Assembly: GCA_013397845.1 (NCBI GenBank)
Contig: VZTG01007781.1
Coordinates: forward strand, 26,874-90,873
Direction of reading: 5' to 3'
Length of the DNA: 64,000 nucleotides
Source: Melanocharis versteri
Lineage: Eukaryota; Chordata; Aves; Passeriformes; Melanocharitidae
The position numbers and the translations under genes are program-made. Below the pieces are notes generated by a model. The model was given only the letters and a program-made list of their open reading frames with translations, had not been told where the DNA came from and did not search any database. Shown here piece after piece: positions 46,257-60,100 of this stretch. Numbering within the stretch: position 1 is the first letter of the stretch; every line of letters starts with the position of its first letter.

Positions 46257-49107
46257 TAAGAAGAAATTATGAAGAAATCCTAGTGTCTGATGCACTGGAA
46301 CCAGTGGCCTCTATATACCAAGGTCCACTGCAGTCCAGCTTGGTTTCAAGGGGTTTTGCCAAGATCACAAAAACACAGCTTCCCAATATTACCAAAAATA
46401 AACTACACAAACCTCTCAGCATCATGCTTTTTACAGTGAGAGCAGTTTATATACTCCATCACACTGGCCAACAGGTGAGACCTTGTAAGAAATTCTTCTT
46501 TCTCATCTCAGTGACCCAGACTAAAGACCCCTGCCACCAGGACACCGAGAAATAAAACCAATCAAGCTCAAAAGATAAAATAGCTGAACAAATTGATATT
46601 GCTCCATTTCCCCAGTATATTCTGCAGACTGGTTAAAACAAACACGAAAAAGCACAGGTGGATTTGTCAGCATATTTGTACTGGACAGACTGGAACAAAG
46701 TGTCTCCAGTGATTCAGAACAGAACATTTCCAGGTGCACAGCATCATCCAGTTAAATACAGAGGTCAGCATTAAGACAAAAGGAAATAATCATTTCAACT
46801 CTTTTTATCAAACCCTGCGTCATGCACTTGTTGTTCCAAACACACAGCAGGCTTCACTGTTTTTTGTATTTCTGAGAGGTTTTAGCCGTATGCAGAAATA
46901 TGTTGTGATGGCTACTGTGTAAAGAGATGCCTCTTCACACAGCATTTGATGGAGACAGTTAAAGAGGGAAAGAGGGGACCCCTCATGTCCAGCTTTTTCT
47001 AACAGGTTTGGAGAAAAGGCAGAGCAAAGCCAAGCAGCTTCTGCAAAGGATGTGCTACAAGCTCAGGTCCTGAGTTCAGTACCTACATTTTAATTCAGGA
47101 AAAGTCATCTGTCCTCTTGTCTTCCCTGGCCAAGATGACTGTCTAATAGAAAACCAGGAAAGTTAAGCTACTTTGGGATTTAAATAACTTACAATGCAGC
47201 AGGAGAACAAACTTTTTTTTTTTTTAATTAATCAAGTTCTATAAAATCTGATAATCTAACAGAATCTGGAGTACCGATGATGATGTAATGACATATCCTG
47301 AGAGCAAGTCCTATACATTTTCCTTCTCTTTTACTCTAAATCAGTAATTACTAACATAATGCTAAATAAGAAAAGACTTAGTCTCCAGTCATGGAGCTTT
47401 GATGTAGCGCACGGCTTTTTTGTTCTAATTCCCTATAGATAAAATAGCCACAGATTACTCCTTTGTACCCTAACAGCTTTCTCACCATGCCTTCCCGCAG
47501 CACAACTTCTTGTTCAGTCAGGCTGGCAATATCTGTAGTGACTTACGCTGCTTATTTTTTTGTTTTCATGCCTGCAAAAGTTCACACAGCCAGGGGAAGG
47601 CTCATTTCTGAAGAGGAATAATGCACTGAGAAGCCTCCTGGACCTTGTTCATGGTCCTTTCCAGGAGAACTAATTGCCAAAACTAATTAAGACTGAAACT
47701 GATGGGGTTCTCTCCCACATAGACTTTACAGGATTAGGAACAATACTAGTTAGCTGTAAACACGGTCTCTTAAAAAAACTACAGATTCTCTTTGCCGAAG
47801 GCTTAGAGTGGGCGGGGATCAGAAGCTTTTTGATATGTAAGTACACCCAGCAGTAATAAAAGTCTTACACCAGGTTAACTACACAATTTGCTAATAACAT
47901 TTGCTGACACAATCCATGAAAATCACTCTGGCAGCCTGATTTCTGGCAAGTGTACAAACGTTTTTATTGAACACATGCTGCCTATGAAACATGGTCTATG
48001 AAAACATGGCCCCCCTTTTCGCAAACGGGCAGCTGAGTAACATGTGAATAAATACCTGCTCTCCATTCCTCCTGGCTTAGAGCAGGCAGGAAATCTCCAA
48101 TTCTTTCTGCACACATTTTGGAGGGAAAACAGGAAAAGTTTCTCAACTAACTTTGGTGTTGGAGAGCAGAATCTCTGTACAGTATGGCCCATAGCTTTCC
48201 TCACCAGCGAGTGTCACTAAAGGCAGGCATCCCACGTAAAAGGAATTGCTATTTTCACACTGTTTCGAGCTGAAATGTGGTCTGCTTGTGTTCTTCCACT
48301 CTGAGTGGAGCTTTACAGAATTCAGTGATGCATATTATAAGCCCAAGTTTTCCAGGGACACAAGTCTGTCTTAGCCTCCCTGAGAACTGCATGCAAGGAT
48401 CTCGAGGCAGCGTTTTGCCCCAGGTTTGGCCCTGGCTGCACAGGAGAGAGTCCCAGGGAATAAGTATGACTAAACACATAAAATATAGCTCCAGGCTGAC
48501 CTACCCATTCATTTATAAAGCATCACTTCCAGAAGCAGACACAGAAGCACTGCCAGTCACCACCATGGTGGTGTTTCAACATCATTTTGCACTTACTGGT
48601 AAATCAAGCAGGGCTCCCAATATAAACTGGATTCCCTCTTCACCATCACCATCTCTAAAGCATCCTGTGAAGTGGGACAACATGAAACTGGCCTTATTGA
48701 CCATCTGCTCAAGGGCAGCTGCTACAGGTAAAGGGATGGGATTTTCCCCCTTGTTTGAGCTGAATGGCTGTCACACTTTTGGGGCAACAATTGAGATCAG
48801 TCACTAATAGAGTCATTTTTTCTTTCACTATTGACAAATTTATTTCTATGTCATGTTAATATGTCAATAGCATCTATTCGTTTGTCACATCTCTTGCAGC
48901 ATTCCTCAGAATGGTCCAGAGGTGGGAAAAGTCCTCAAAATCCCTCAGTAACTAGGTGCCAATATAATGTCTGGTAATTGGTAGTTCTTGCTTTAGGTTC
49001 TTCCATTTTTGCTTATATAGAAAGAATTACACAATTGTATCCCAGAAGTAAATTCCTTTGGGTTTTTTTTTTAAATTTTAAAATTTGATTTTTCTATTCT
49101 TACACAC
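46257..49107. other. non-coding, nothing distinctive
   Basis: T13 occurs at 47213-47225. A 176-codon plus-strand frame (48277-48807) is not recognised. No gene can be supported. Confidence 0.4.
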
Positions 49108-49217
49108 AAATATAGAAAAGTAAATGCCTCTGAAATAAATTAAAAAAANNNNNNNNNNNACAAAAAGAAAGGAAGTAAACCCCCTTGAAATAAATTTAAA
49201 AAAAAAAAAAAAAAAAG
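49108..49217. repeat. short A-rich duplication spanning an assembly gap
   Basis: Left of the gap, GAAAAGTAAATGCCTCTGAA is followed by ATAAATTAAAAAAA. Right of it, GGAAGTAAACCCCCTTGAAA is followed by TAAATTTAAAAAA and a long A run. The two sides are imperfect copies of one unit, and the gap sits at their junction. Confidence 0.65.
49149..49159. other. assembly gap, 11 N
   Basis: Eleven undetermined bases at the end of an A run, between the two duplicate copies. The real gap length may differ from 11. Confidence 0.98.
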
Positions 49218-50174
49218 AAAGGGAAAAGGAATTACCTGAGGGAAAATAGAGAAAGAAGCATTGGTTTCACCACAATGTTCAAAAGAATAATAGAAATTTC
49301 TTTGCGTATCTGCTAATGACAGATCTTATCTGGTCATTTTGATTTTTCATCCATGCACTTCAATCCAAGTACAAACATATTTGGGGGAAGAATTCACAAA
49401 ATGCATTGTGCAAGCCTGTCCACAAATCTGGGCTGTGTTGTGAGAGAGCCTTTGCCTAATTTATAGCTTTGAGAAGAAATTGTGCAAAACTTGTGGTTGG
49501 TCCGAGAGCTGGAAGATTTTGTCAAAACCAAAAAACCTGATTCAAAAGGATTCTTCACAGATTCATACAAAGAAAAATCTTCTTATAGGTGCTGCAGGGG
49601 CTCACCTGCTCTCTCCATGATATCTCAGGAATTATTTACTAGAAGGAAGGGATACTTCTGCATAGAAGGACTGCCTGGTTTTGTGCACCCATTCTTGCAC
49701 AGCAGATGACATGTTTGCAAAGGTGAAAGTAATATCACTGGGGTATTTTTATGCCAGGGAGGAGCCTTCTACTGAGACACTATTAGCATTGTATGAAATT
49801 TTTGGCTTTGGAAAAGATGCCTGTCAAGTTTAACAATGAGAACTGTAAACTTCTCCTTCTGAGGAGATGTGTGATGCTCAAGCAGCATTGCAGGCATTGT
49901 TTCCTGTCTTCCCTGGAGCTGTTTCTTTATTTTAGTGTGGCTCAGACCCAAATCCAGTACTTTTGGAGTGGCTGGCCTGTGCCAATCTAGTAGTGTGAGT
50001 TAATGGCTTCATATTGCTACCATTGTCCTCGTGGCCAGAGTCCTCCACTCTGGCCCAGGTGGGGTGGCTTCTGTTACACTGCAGATCCTGAACTGTGTGA
50101 CTTTGATTTGTGCACAATCACACACACATGGCATGTGGGAGGATTTCCTTTACTGACTTCTAATAACAATGTAG
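49218..50174. other. non-coding, nothing distinctive
   Basis: No gene or repeat recognised. Confidence 0.45.
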
Positions 50175-50202
50175 AAAAAAAAAACCCCAAAACCCCACAA
50201 AA
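50175..50202. repeat. A/C-rich AAAACCCC-like simple repeat
   Basis: Ten A, then CCCC, AAAA, CCCC and ACAAAAC. It resembles the A/C-rich tract at 339-391. Confidence 0.65.
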
Positions 50203-53000
50203 CTGCAGAATTAATGCCACCATATATTAATCTTTCTAGTCATTATGTCCACAAGTGTGAAACAGTCTGAGGGATGCCAGATTCTTCCTCTACAAGAAAT
50301 GCTGAATTCTGATAACCATTGAGTGATCCCTCATTTCTTCAATGTGCAAAGCTGTGAAACCCCAAGGGTTATTTTTTTCCCTTTCATTTCTCTGCTGACA
50401 AGTGGCATGGGAAGTGTAGAAAGAGTTTAAAAATTTAGCTTTGAGAAAACATATTCCCAATGGGACCTACTTTATACACTGATTTCAATGGAAAACTATT
50501 TTCCTAAAGGGTTTTTTTTCACCCCCTCTTCCAGCTTGCTTCATGAAACCAAATGTTTTACATAATATTGGAAATCAACCCCCACCCCTCACTTACTCCC
50601 TCCCGTCTCTCTGTCTGTCTCTCTGTGGAATAGGCGAATCAATGGAGAAGTGTTCAAGCTTTTGTTAAAATGAAAGAATGGAAAATTAAAGGAGGTTGTT
50701 CAGAGTAACAGTCACATAAAAATGTACAGCCTGTGGTTCTTGACTCTCTTTGACTGTGGAACTGTTGCTCGTTTCTCTCCAGCTGCCTGTGATAAAGGTG
50801 CATATGCGGTCTGTATATAATTATATGAGGGTGTGCAGGCAAACCCCTGCACAGCCAGGATGATGTGAGGTTTCTCTGTACACTCATTATGTTCCTGGAC
50901 TTTCAGATTTTTGTAGACAAAATAAGATTTCTTTCATTAAAATGGGATTTATTTGTGGTTCAATAGCCCGGGGCTGTAGAAAAACAGGGCATTTCACCAT
51001 TGTGTCATTGAACACTGAACTCTTGCCTTTTAATTATATAGGTTTCTGACACCCAACCAGACTTCTCTTTTTTTTTCCCCCTCCTCCCTTCAAGGGAGAT
51101 GACGCAATTGTGACATAGCCAGGCCTCAAATAAGAAATTCCTAACCCAGATGGACACAGTATAAACATTCAGATGCAGAGACACTCAGTTTAGTATTGCA
51201 GCAGGACCTGGTTGATTTGAACCACACTTTTCAGAGGGCTTTGCTTGCCCCCAAATGAGAAATTATTGATCCAAAAGGAGTAACATAAGGATTCTGTCAT
51301 GCAGGGATAGCTTTGTGAAGTTTTCTCCCAGGCAGATGGACCAATTGAATAGTCAGTGTTTTCCCTGGTGAGAAATGAAACTAGAGCAGGTTTTTCAGTC
51401 TTTTTCCTGGTTCATGTGAATTCTTACTCAGTGGTATCTGAATATGAGGTATTTCTTATCCTAAAGTGAAGGAACTAGAATGTTCTTAATTATGCAGAGG
51501 TAATCTAACCTGATGAACTGGTCAGATATAAACAAACGAAGTCCAGCTTCACACAGATCGAGGAAATCTTCCATCTGAAAATGACAAGTGCTCAACGGTC
51601 CTGATTCCTATGAAAATTCAGTTTGCGTTGCAGCTTTTTAACACCTCTGAGTCTCAGGCCATCTGGATTCCTTCACTTGTGTGATCCAGGCTTCCCAAAG
51701 GTCAAAAAAGTCTGATAGTATAAATCTAACAGCCACATCTGCAGGTCACAAAGTCAGACTCAACCCTGAAAGATCATGAAGATCATTGGAGTCTGCCTGG
51801 TCCAGAGGCTGACACCTTCAGTAATCTATTTCACATAGCAGTGAAGAAGCAGAATTTACGGTTAAGAAAGCAGCTGTGTGAAATTATGGGGTGAACATGT
51901 AGGAAATGCACATGTACATTTATATATTTATATACATATTATATTTTTTAATTTTTCTTTTCTGATTCAAGATACCCATTCTGGGAGAAGAAATACAGAA
52001 ATAAATAAAAAGTCCTTAAATGCTAACCTCACTACTATTCTGCTGGTAAAAATGTCATTTCACTGACATTACATTTGCAATGAAGTTTATAAAATTATAT
52101 GCAGTAGAACATCAACTTTTTCAGGCACAATTTCACAACAGTTTTCTGATTCAAAAATCTCTAGAAGAAAGATAAACTGTTTGAGTCTTCTTGTATTCAG
52201 ATCCATAACATAAAGGACCATTCCATCCTCATGGAAAGACTAAGAAGGAATCAGCTCTACATTGTTTCACTGTGCATTCACAGTAATATTTTTTACTATG
52301 TTATTATATCACATTGGGCAAAATGATCTGAAAGGATCTTAGAGAGAATTCAAATAAAAAGAATTCTAAGCACCAGAGTAGGTAAGTATTTAATCCAATT
52401 GAATGTCAAGACTGAACACCCTGTATTCAGTTTCCAGGCTTTCTTCACATGTCACTATTATCACTCATCAATTAGATGAATTAAATTTTTACAACTAAGA
52501 GAAGGCCTTGCATCTCCCTTGGACCTGATTCAATATCTCCCATGAGATCAGGAAGGCTTTTTTCAAGCGTTACTACTTTCTCAGAATAGTCCTGCAAACA
52601 CAAACTCAGTAGGAAAACGATCAGTTAAATGGAACAGTCATTCGAATGAATGGCTAAAACTTTTTGGTATGATCCAAATGATGATAAAGAATTTCCCTAC
52701 TAGCACAGGGTCTCTAAACCCTTTAGATACAAAACCTGAGCAGTGTACAGCCAGGAAAGGTCCAGGTACCATCTCCTGTGGGCAGTAAGGTAGATCTTCA
52801 CAAAAGCTTTCCCAGCCATGTGGCACCTGCTGCAACAAGGCATTAATGATGAATACTGAGGAATTCACCACAGCGTCTCCTGATGTGTTATGTACTCTCT
52901 GATCTCTATGGTTTCCTAAAACCATTAATATAATTTGTCAATGTAAAGAATCACAAGGAAAGAGAACAAGAATCTGAAGGTGCTCCTCTCTAAGGCTTGT
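50203..53000. other. non-coding, nothing distinctive
   Basis: CTGTCTGTCTCTCTGTGG-type pyrimidine-rich DNA near 50605-50630. No gene recognised. Confidence 0.45.
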
Positions 53001-56000
53001 CTACACAGATTCTGTGGAATGGAAACACAACACAAAGCACATCATGAAAACTGGTCGCAGCTCTTTACTCTGCACTGTGTTTTGAATGAGGCTGACAGCA
53101 AATAAGAGGTTTTGTGCATTTTCAGGTGACTTAAAGATATTATACAGAGCCAACAAAGGCTCAGGATAAGCAGGCAGAAGGCAACTTTGACCAGCTCTAC
53201 ATAGGAAGAGTTAAAAAAACTATGGTGCCCCCACCAGGCTTCTTGTCCTTTGCTTCATTTTTCTCTAGCACGTTCTCCATGTCACTGGAAAATACCAAGA
53301 GCAGCAATTGAGTTAAACCTCTGCTGAATTATCCCTTTCATAAGGCTGTGTCTTCAGGTTTTTAAAAGTAAAGGTTTCCTTTATTAATTTTGCCCAGCCA
53401 GCATTCACTTAGCATTTGCTTTGAGGGATAATTGACAGGTTGAGGCGACACTCGCCAGAATGAGAGCCATAAATCAGAAATAATTTCCAAAATTGGCTGA
53501 GGGGCTGATATGTTGAATAGGCAAATACAGGTAAAAATCTCTCTATTATGCCTGACAGGAGCAGCAAATGTCAAGCAAGTGTTCCTTAATGCACCAGATT
53601 AGATTAATTTTGTGGTTCCTTCCTTGGGTGATTTTGTCTTTGGAATGCCACTGTGCTCTGAGAATGCTACCCGACTACTCTTCTGAAAGGGGGAGTTTCT
53701 ATTTTCCTCTTAAATGAGGAGTAACCAAGATTGTTGCAGAAAAAAAATATTTTAAATTCTATTATACCTTTAAAGTCCCTTTCATAGTCCCAGCTGTAAA
53801 GTAGAGAACAAACGAACAAAAAAGCTTAAAAAATCCCTCACCCCCAGAAGATTAAAGCTATGAGGAAGTGAGGACGTGGGAATTGCTTGCTCATGTAGGA
53901 CAACTTGGTGTCCACTTTTGAAGGCCATGGTAAAATCCTGTCAATTGAATGGCATGGGATGATTATAAAGGAAGTAGAACGGCCTGGTATAAAATTAACT
54001 TCCAATAGTTGGATTCACTCAGTGCTTTTCTCTCAAGGCTATCAAACTATTTTGCCAAGAACAGTGCAGTTAGTAATGGATAACTCTTACAAGGAAATAG
54101 ATAACTACGATCTTATTTGATAAATAGAGAGTCCTGCTGGTGGTGATGTCAAAGACAGTGATTAGACTCTAACTCCCATATCCAGAGTCCAGAAAGCCAA
54201 GGTTTCAAGCTTCATGCTTTTCCCAACCAGGCAGCAAAGGTCAAAACAATCAGATTTATGAAAATGAAAGTGATTTTGGTTTGTTTGTCCAAATCTTTCC
54301 CATGACCTTCTGCTAAATAAGAGGTGTGCTTCCTCCAGGCCTTCTGAATGCAGGCACACACATAAAAAACATATATACTACAAAAATGGCCAAAATTCAG
54401 TCCCAGAATAAAACTGTGAAAATTCACAGTTTCTTCCTCTGAGCAATTATTTCAGTTTTCGCCAACAGGAATGGTGAGATTTTAGCATCAGGTTTTTTTG
54501 TTTGCAACATAAATACTTGTAAAGCAAAAAACTGGTAGCTTTGCAAACTCTAGATGTATTTAAGGATCTTCTGTGAAATATGACGGATGAGGGGGAAGAA
54601 AAGAACAGCTCTTGTCATGGGAAGCCAGAAAGAGAAAAGTTCTCTGAGTACCCCGAGACTCAAGACCTTGAGAGATAACAAGGTTGGGGTCATGATACAA
54701 GAGGGATTGGAGCCGATAGCGATGACTGAAATGCACAGGGAAGTGTGGGCTGTAATCAGACTGACAGATCACAGTATTTCCCACTACTCCAAATTTACTT
54801 CTTCCCTAAAGTCATAAGCAGGTCAGCTTCTCCAATTGCTCTGCCTCAGATTTTATATTTGTGTATAACTCGCTGTACCAGAGTTAAAGATGAAGTTCAA
54901 AGCTGGGCTCCACCCAAGCTTGATTACAAAATCTCTCCCCATAAAACAACCTGTGCATCTGTTCTGTATTTTCGGAGGCTGGAAAGCAGACTGGCTGCTT
55001 CCTCGAGACAGCACATTTACACCCACTGCAAGGCACTTAAGATGTTGTGTAGGGACACCTCCTTTTATTTACTTCAAATTCTGCTCGAGAGACCATCGTC
55101 CAGGAGGACAAAGGGAATCTGGGTTGTTTAATCCAGCAAAATCCTACCTGAGAAGGGGTATAATCACTCTATAAAAGCACCAAGAAGAAACTGATGTGAG
55201 CACAGAGAATTCTATAACCAAAGAGACAACATTGACCCAGTAACAGAAACCTGTAGAGTAACCTTGTCTACCCTCATGCTGGAAATTATAGGGAATTTCT
55301 TGGAAAAGATTTCCAGTAAGGGAGTAGAAGAGAAAACTACTGAATCAGCTACAAAAAAAACCCAAACCTGATAACTGCATGAATTTTTTATTATTCATGG
55401 ATGTTGTCTGTAGTGGCTTTGAGTTGGACTTGACCCAAAACACTCCTTGTACAATCACATGTTGCTGATGTAGAAAAGAGGGAAAAAAGTATCTAGTACT
55501 ATCAGTTAATTTATTTATGTTGGGAAAGCCATGACACTTGTTAGTAGCAACTGCTTTCTTTAGACTTTGAGAAGGTATTTCAGCATCTCAACTTGAGGAA
55601 AAAACACAGGGAAGAGAATGGCTTGACCTGTACAAGGCAGGTTGGGGGCAGTGCAGACACTTCAGAAGTCTTATGCTTATTAATATTTAATTTAATTCTG
55701 CTTTATTTATATGATCGTATTTTATTTTATATAAACATACAAGTAGAAGCAGCTATATATTTATCCTGGAATTTGATTCCCTCATCTCCATTTGGAGGTA
55801 GCAAACCCTTCTTGAAGGTCTCGTCACACTGCAGACTGTGAGTGAAGGCTGCATCAAATCTGGTACTAATAAAACTGGACTAAGACTAAGATCAGAAGTA
55901 GGCTCACCTAGGAGTACATTTCCTATCACAGGCACCTATGGTTTGATGGGCCACATACATTGAATGTAGCTCAGAGCCAGCAAAGCTCTCCAGGCTTGAG

Positions 56001-57005
56001 ATCTGACTCCCCTCTCCTAACAAAAATTTCTCAGATGTGGGAAAAAGACTTTTTGGAAAACTCCTCACCCTGGGGAAGCTTTTTCCCTCATTCCTTCTCA
56101 AATTAGAGGAGTATCTAATAATACAGTAGCCATAACTATTTGAGTTTGGTCTGCTCCAGTCTGAACACCCACCGTGTATATTTCTAAACCATTTGCCCTT
56201 CCCTAATTCTTACAAACCACTTTACAACTCAAGTCTAATCAATAACAACTGTGTGAAACAGCATTCAGACAGTAAAGAAGTTGGAATTCCCCTTAATAGC
56301 CCTTTAAAGGAGTTTTAATTAATTCCATGTGCTTCTGTAGGATTATCAACTTTACAGTACAACTGCATGTGAAAGCTTTAAGACATTTCACTTATGTCTG
56401 CAGGATGTTATGTTAAAAAAAAACTGGTATTCGTGGCTTGTCACTGCTCCCCATTAGCTTCTTGATTAATCCTAAAATCCCACTCCTCCTTGCTTTTCAA
56501 CTTTAACTAGCCATCTCTGGAGTTTCTCCTTTTGGCCCCTCTTACATCCCTTCTCCTAGAGCTTCATCCAGCTCCTAGTAAAGGAAGCAGACAGATTTTC
56601 ACAGATGGTAATGGGAGCTTGGCAGGATCATTCCCTTCAATTTCCTTACTACTCAAAGAAGCCATTTAGCTAATCCCATGCAACAAATCCATTGCACAGC
56701 ACCAGTTGGAAGCCAAAAGCTCTACACTTTTATTCAGATGCCTGATTTTTTTCACATTTTTCAGATCCCCATGGGTATTTCTTTTCTTTCATCATCTCCG
56801 TGTTCCTCTCAACTCCTGCTCCTCTTTTCATTCCTTCTGTTCTCTTTAGTCCTTTTTCCCATTCCTTCCATTTCCTAACCCAAGGCCTCCTTCCAGGATT
56901 TCTTAGTTCCTGACTTCCTGCATCTTTTCCCCTTGTGCCACTGAGCCTTGCCTCCTTCCAGTTCTTAGTGCCACTGAGCCATTCATCTCATTTCCATTAA
57001 TCACA
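53001..57005. other. non-coding, nothing distinctive
   Basis: AT-rich. Open frames up to 128 codons (54745-55131) have no recognisable content. 56760-56880 is pyrimidine-rich. Confidence 0.45.
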
Positions 57006-57009
57006 CAAG

Positions 57010-57275
57010 ACTTGTGCTAATTATTGTTCGGCCGAGAAGATCTGAAATAGCATCAGCAATGAAAGAGAACAAGAAAGAGACGAGGGGACGAAAGATTTGC
57101 TTTTTTCCCACCATCATATTTACAGCCAGTGACTTTTCCTAATGAGCTTAGGAAAGGAAGGCGAGTGATGTGAGAGCAGGAAAGCCTGAGCCAGTGTGCA
57201 GTGAGAGGCTAGAGTTCATGAGCTGTCCTGAGCATGTTTTATCAGGTCACCGACTCAGACGCACCATAGGGCAAT
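57010..57275. promoter_or_regulatory. candidate conserved regulatory block
   Basis: About seven CpGs, a GTGCTAATTATTG homeodomain-type word, and the inverted repeat TTTCCTAA (57135-57142) / TTAGGAAA (57148-57155) with a 5-nt spacer. Suggestive of a regulatory element from composition only. Confidence 0.25.
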
Positions 57276-60100
57276 TTCTCTTTCTCAGCATTAACCCTCA
57301 ACTCTGAGTCTCTGCTGGAAAGGCCTCCCCCTTCACAAACACTCCAGGATAAGATGATAAGAAGATTACAAGTAAAGCCTCTCTTTAGCAATTCCACATC
57401 TCCTGTCAGACACAGCAAGTTAAATTACAGTGCAGGCTGCAAATGCATTGATCATCCACTCAGCTCCTACAACCCAGGGGTGAAAAGATCCATGCCGAGG
57501 ATAAGTGAAGTAATCTCAGGAAAGTTTATTTTAGCTGGGAGGGGTTAAACAAGTTCAATGAGGCAAGGCTTCGGGAGGGCGCTGGAGCCAAGTTCAGCAG
57601 TGTCGTGTTTGTTCAGGTACAGGCTGCAGGTCGTACACGCCACAGCTGTTCAGGTCTTCTCCAGAGCACACAGATTGTGCCATGGGAGCAGCAATGAATG
57701 CCTCACCAAGGGGATGGGGAAGGGTTCCAGCCATTCCAAGAAAAATCCCCACACATTTGCCACAAGCAGAGACCCATCAATACGCTAACTACCTCTTTAT
57801 TGCAGTATCTTTATGCTGCTGAAACAGAAGAGGTCTTTTTATATTCGCAAGAGCTCCCCTTTTTAAATAGGTGGCAATAGCATTCGTTTTACCTATAAAA
57901 TCTATACTGTGTTTTATGACAGAGGAAATAAACCTCCCTAAGCAGTTTTGACAGAGAAGGCAGGATTGTCCATTTTAAAGATAAAAAAAGGAGAGATTAT
58001 AAATCATTAGGAGTGCTTATGAATTCTATTCATGACTGTCTTCTTTATTAAAAAGACCCATTGTAAAATGGAAAGTTCAGAAGGCTTGGTGGTGAGCGAA
58101 AATGAATTATAATGACATCACTGGGTCATGAACTAGGCCCACTGGCTACTTTCCAGAATAAAATTGACTGGAAAGATCAGATGAGCCCATTTGTACTGAG
58201 AGACATCTGGGTGGCAGCCAGAGAATCTGGGTTCAAGCTCCCTATTTACAGAACACACTTCCCTTTCCCCTTTCATTACAAGGAGTAATCTGGATTTCCC
58301 AGGCATGATGTGTGGGATAGTGATGTCACTCAATTGAGATTCCAGCAGGATTTTCCCTAGAAAAGTTCTTCATAGTCCTCCCTCAGTGAAGGACCCTGTG
58401 AAGAACACAAATGTCTCAACATCCAGCTGATGTGTACAGCATGTTCTCACTGCCCTGCTGATGGGAAGCATTTTACCTTCAAATATGCATAATTCACCAG
58501 GATTTTCTGTTACTTTTTCCTTATCATCTCTTTCCCAGATAATAAACAGTGTTTGAACCCCAAGCAAAACTCGTTTCTGCTAAGAGGTCAGTTGTAAGCC
58601 TTTAAGGGCATTTGCTGAAAAAAGTGAGGGGATACCATTTTCCCTTTTTGTCTTAACTTTTTCAGGTGTCTTTCTAAATGCAAAATGACATCTCATTCGA
58701 AACTTTCCAGTGTCATCTTCCTCTTTCCTATTCTACAGTTTATACGTCTTTGATATTGCTTGAGGCTTCAAGGAAGCTTTTACCTGATACTGTAATACCT
58801 ATTATCTGAAACATTTAGGCGCAGGTACACTTGCCAAAGAGCAATAACGCAGATCAGTTGGATGTCAGCAGGCAAATAAGGTGGAATAGTATATTTTCTG
58901 GGGGAGAAAAGATGTCTAACCATTTGACCTTAGCACTGGCACCATCTCAGTATTAATATATTTTATGCATGCATGTGATAACGTTATACCTTCCTTATGG
59001 TCCTGCGGGGAAGTTTCCCTTCTCCCTACTGAGGATTATTACCTATTCAGAGGCGGTTATGATTATAGATACTTACTAAGACAAGAATAATTGACCATAA
59101 AAACCCTTTTATATTCCCACAATTATTTTTGCATTGACTAAAAGTGTCGAGAAAATCTAATTTTATTAACAGGTACCTAATTTTGCTTTTGTTGAACATA
59201 TGAGCAGCTTTCCTTCCCCACCCAAAGTATGTTTTCATTTTGAGGCATTTGTCAATGCTGAGAAAGAACAATTTGCCACGAGATTCCTACTGGGAACACA
59301 TGGATCAAATATCAAAGTAAATATGATATATCTACAGGAGAAGGAGCAGGCTTGGGAAGGTTTTGAGAGCGTGTGTACATGGAGGAGTGTCAAAAGACAT
59401 TTCTGTGTAGATTCCAGCAGTCATAAACAAGTCCATGTACAACCAAGAGTCTGACAGAGATTGAGATGGAGCCAAAAAAACATTTAATGACAGTTTTGGG
59501 AGAACGGAAAATCCAGTTCTGCTCACAACTGTGATATTCAGGCCATTCTTTAGTAAAATTTGAGCCCTTGAATCCTATGAGGTTACCTGAGAAGATGAAT
59601 TAACTGAAGTGACATAACCAGAGCCATCCATGAGATACAGGGAGTTAATAATATAGATGAGAAGAGTGACAGCAGAGTGACAGATTCTCAAGCACAACTC
59701 TGTTAACTGTAGGTGAATGAACAGCTTTCTTCTAGCAGGTCTTGACTTCAAAAAAAGCAAAAAAAGAAAACCCAAAACAAAACACGTTCTCATTACATTC
59801 AACCAGACAGGGCAAAACAGAAACCCAGGAATCCTGGATCCTGTCCTGGCTTGGGGGAATGGGCTGGCATTCAAAGCAAAAGAAGAATGGGCAGGCCCTC
59901 ATTTTGCAATTATTATTGTAATAAAAACTTTATTCTTCATGTCAGTGTAATGCTTTCTGAAATCCAAATTTCCAAGGATGGGATTTTTAAAGGCACTCAC
60001 AAATCTCTGAAAAAGTGTGGCTCAGTTAAGTACTTTTGAAAATCCAACTCAAACAGGTTTATAGGCCTTTTTCTAAAAATGCCTTCTCTGTTGCGTAAGT
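57276..60100. other. non-coding, nothing distinctive
   Basis: No gene or repeat recognised. A-rich low complexity near 59748-59784. Confidence 0.45.

Noticed and set aside
48277..48807. 176-codon plus-strand open frame
   Set aside because: The translation shows no recognisable domain, and an overlapping minus-strand frame exists. No promoter or splice context is assignable.
58215..58245. CTGGGTTCAAGCTCC, resembling a tRNA B box or the MIR tRNA-like part
   Set aside because: One extra base breaks the B-box spacing, no convincing A box lies upstream and no cloverleaf can be drawn.
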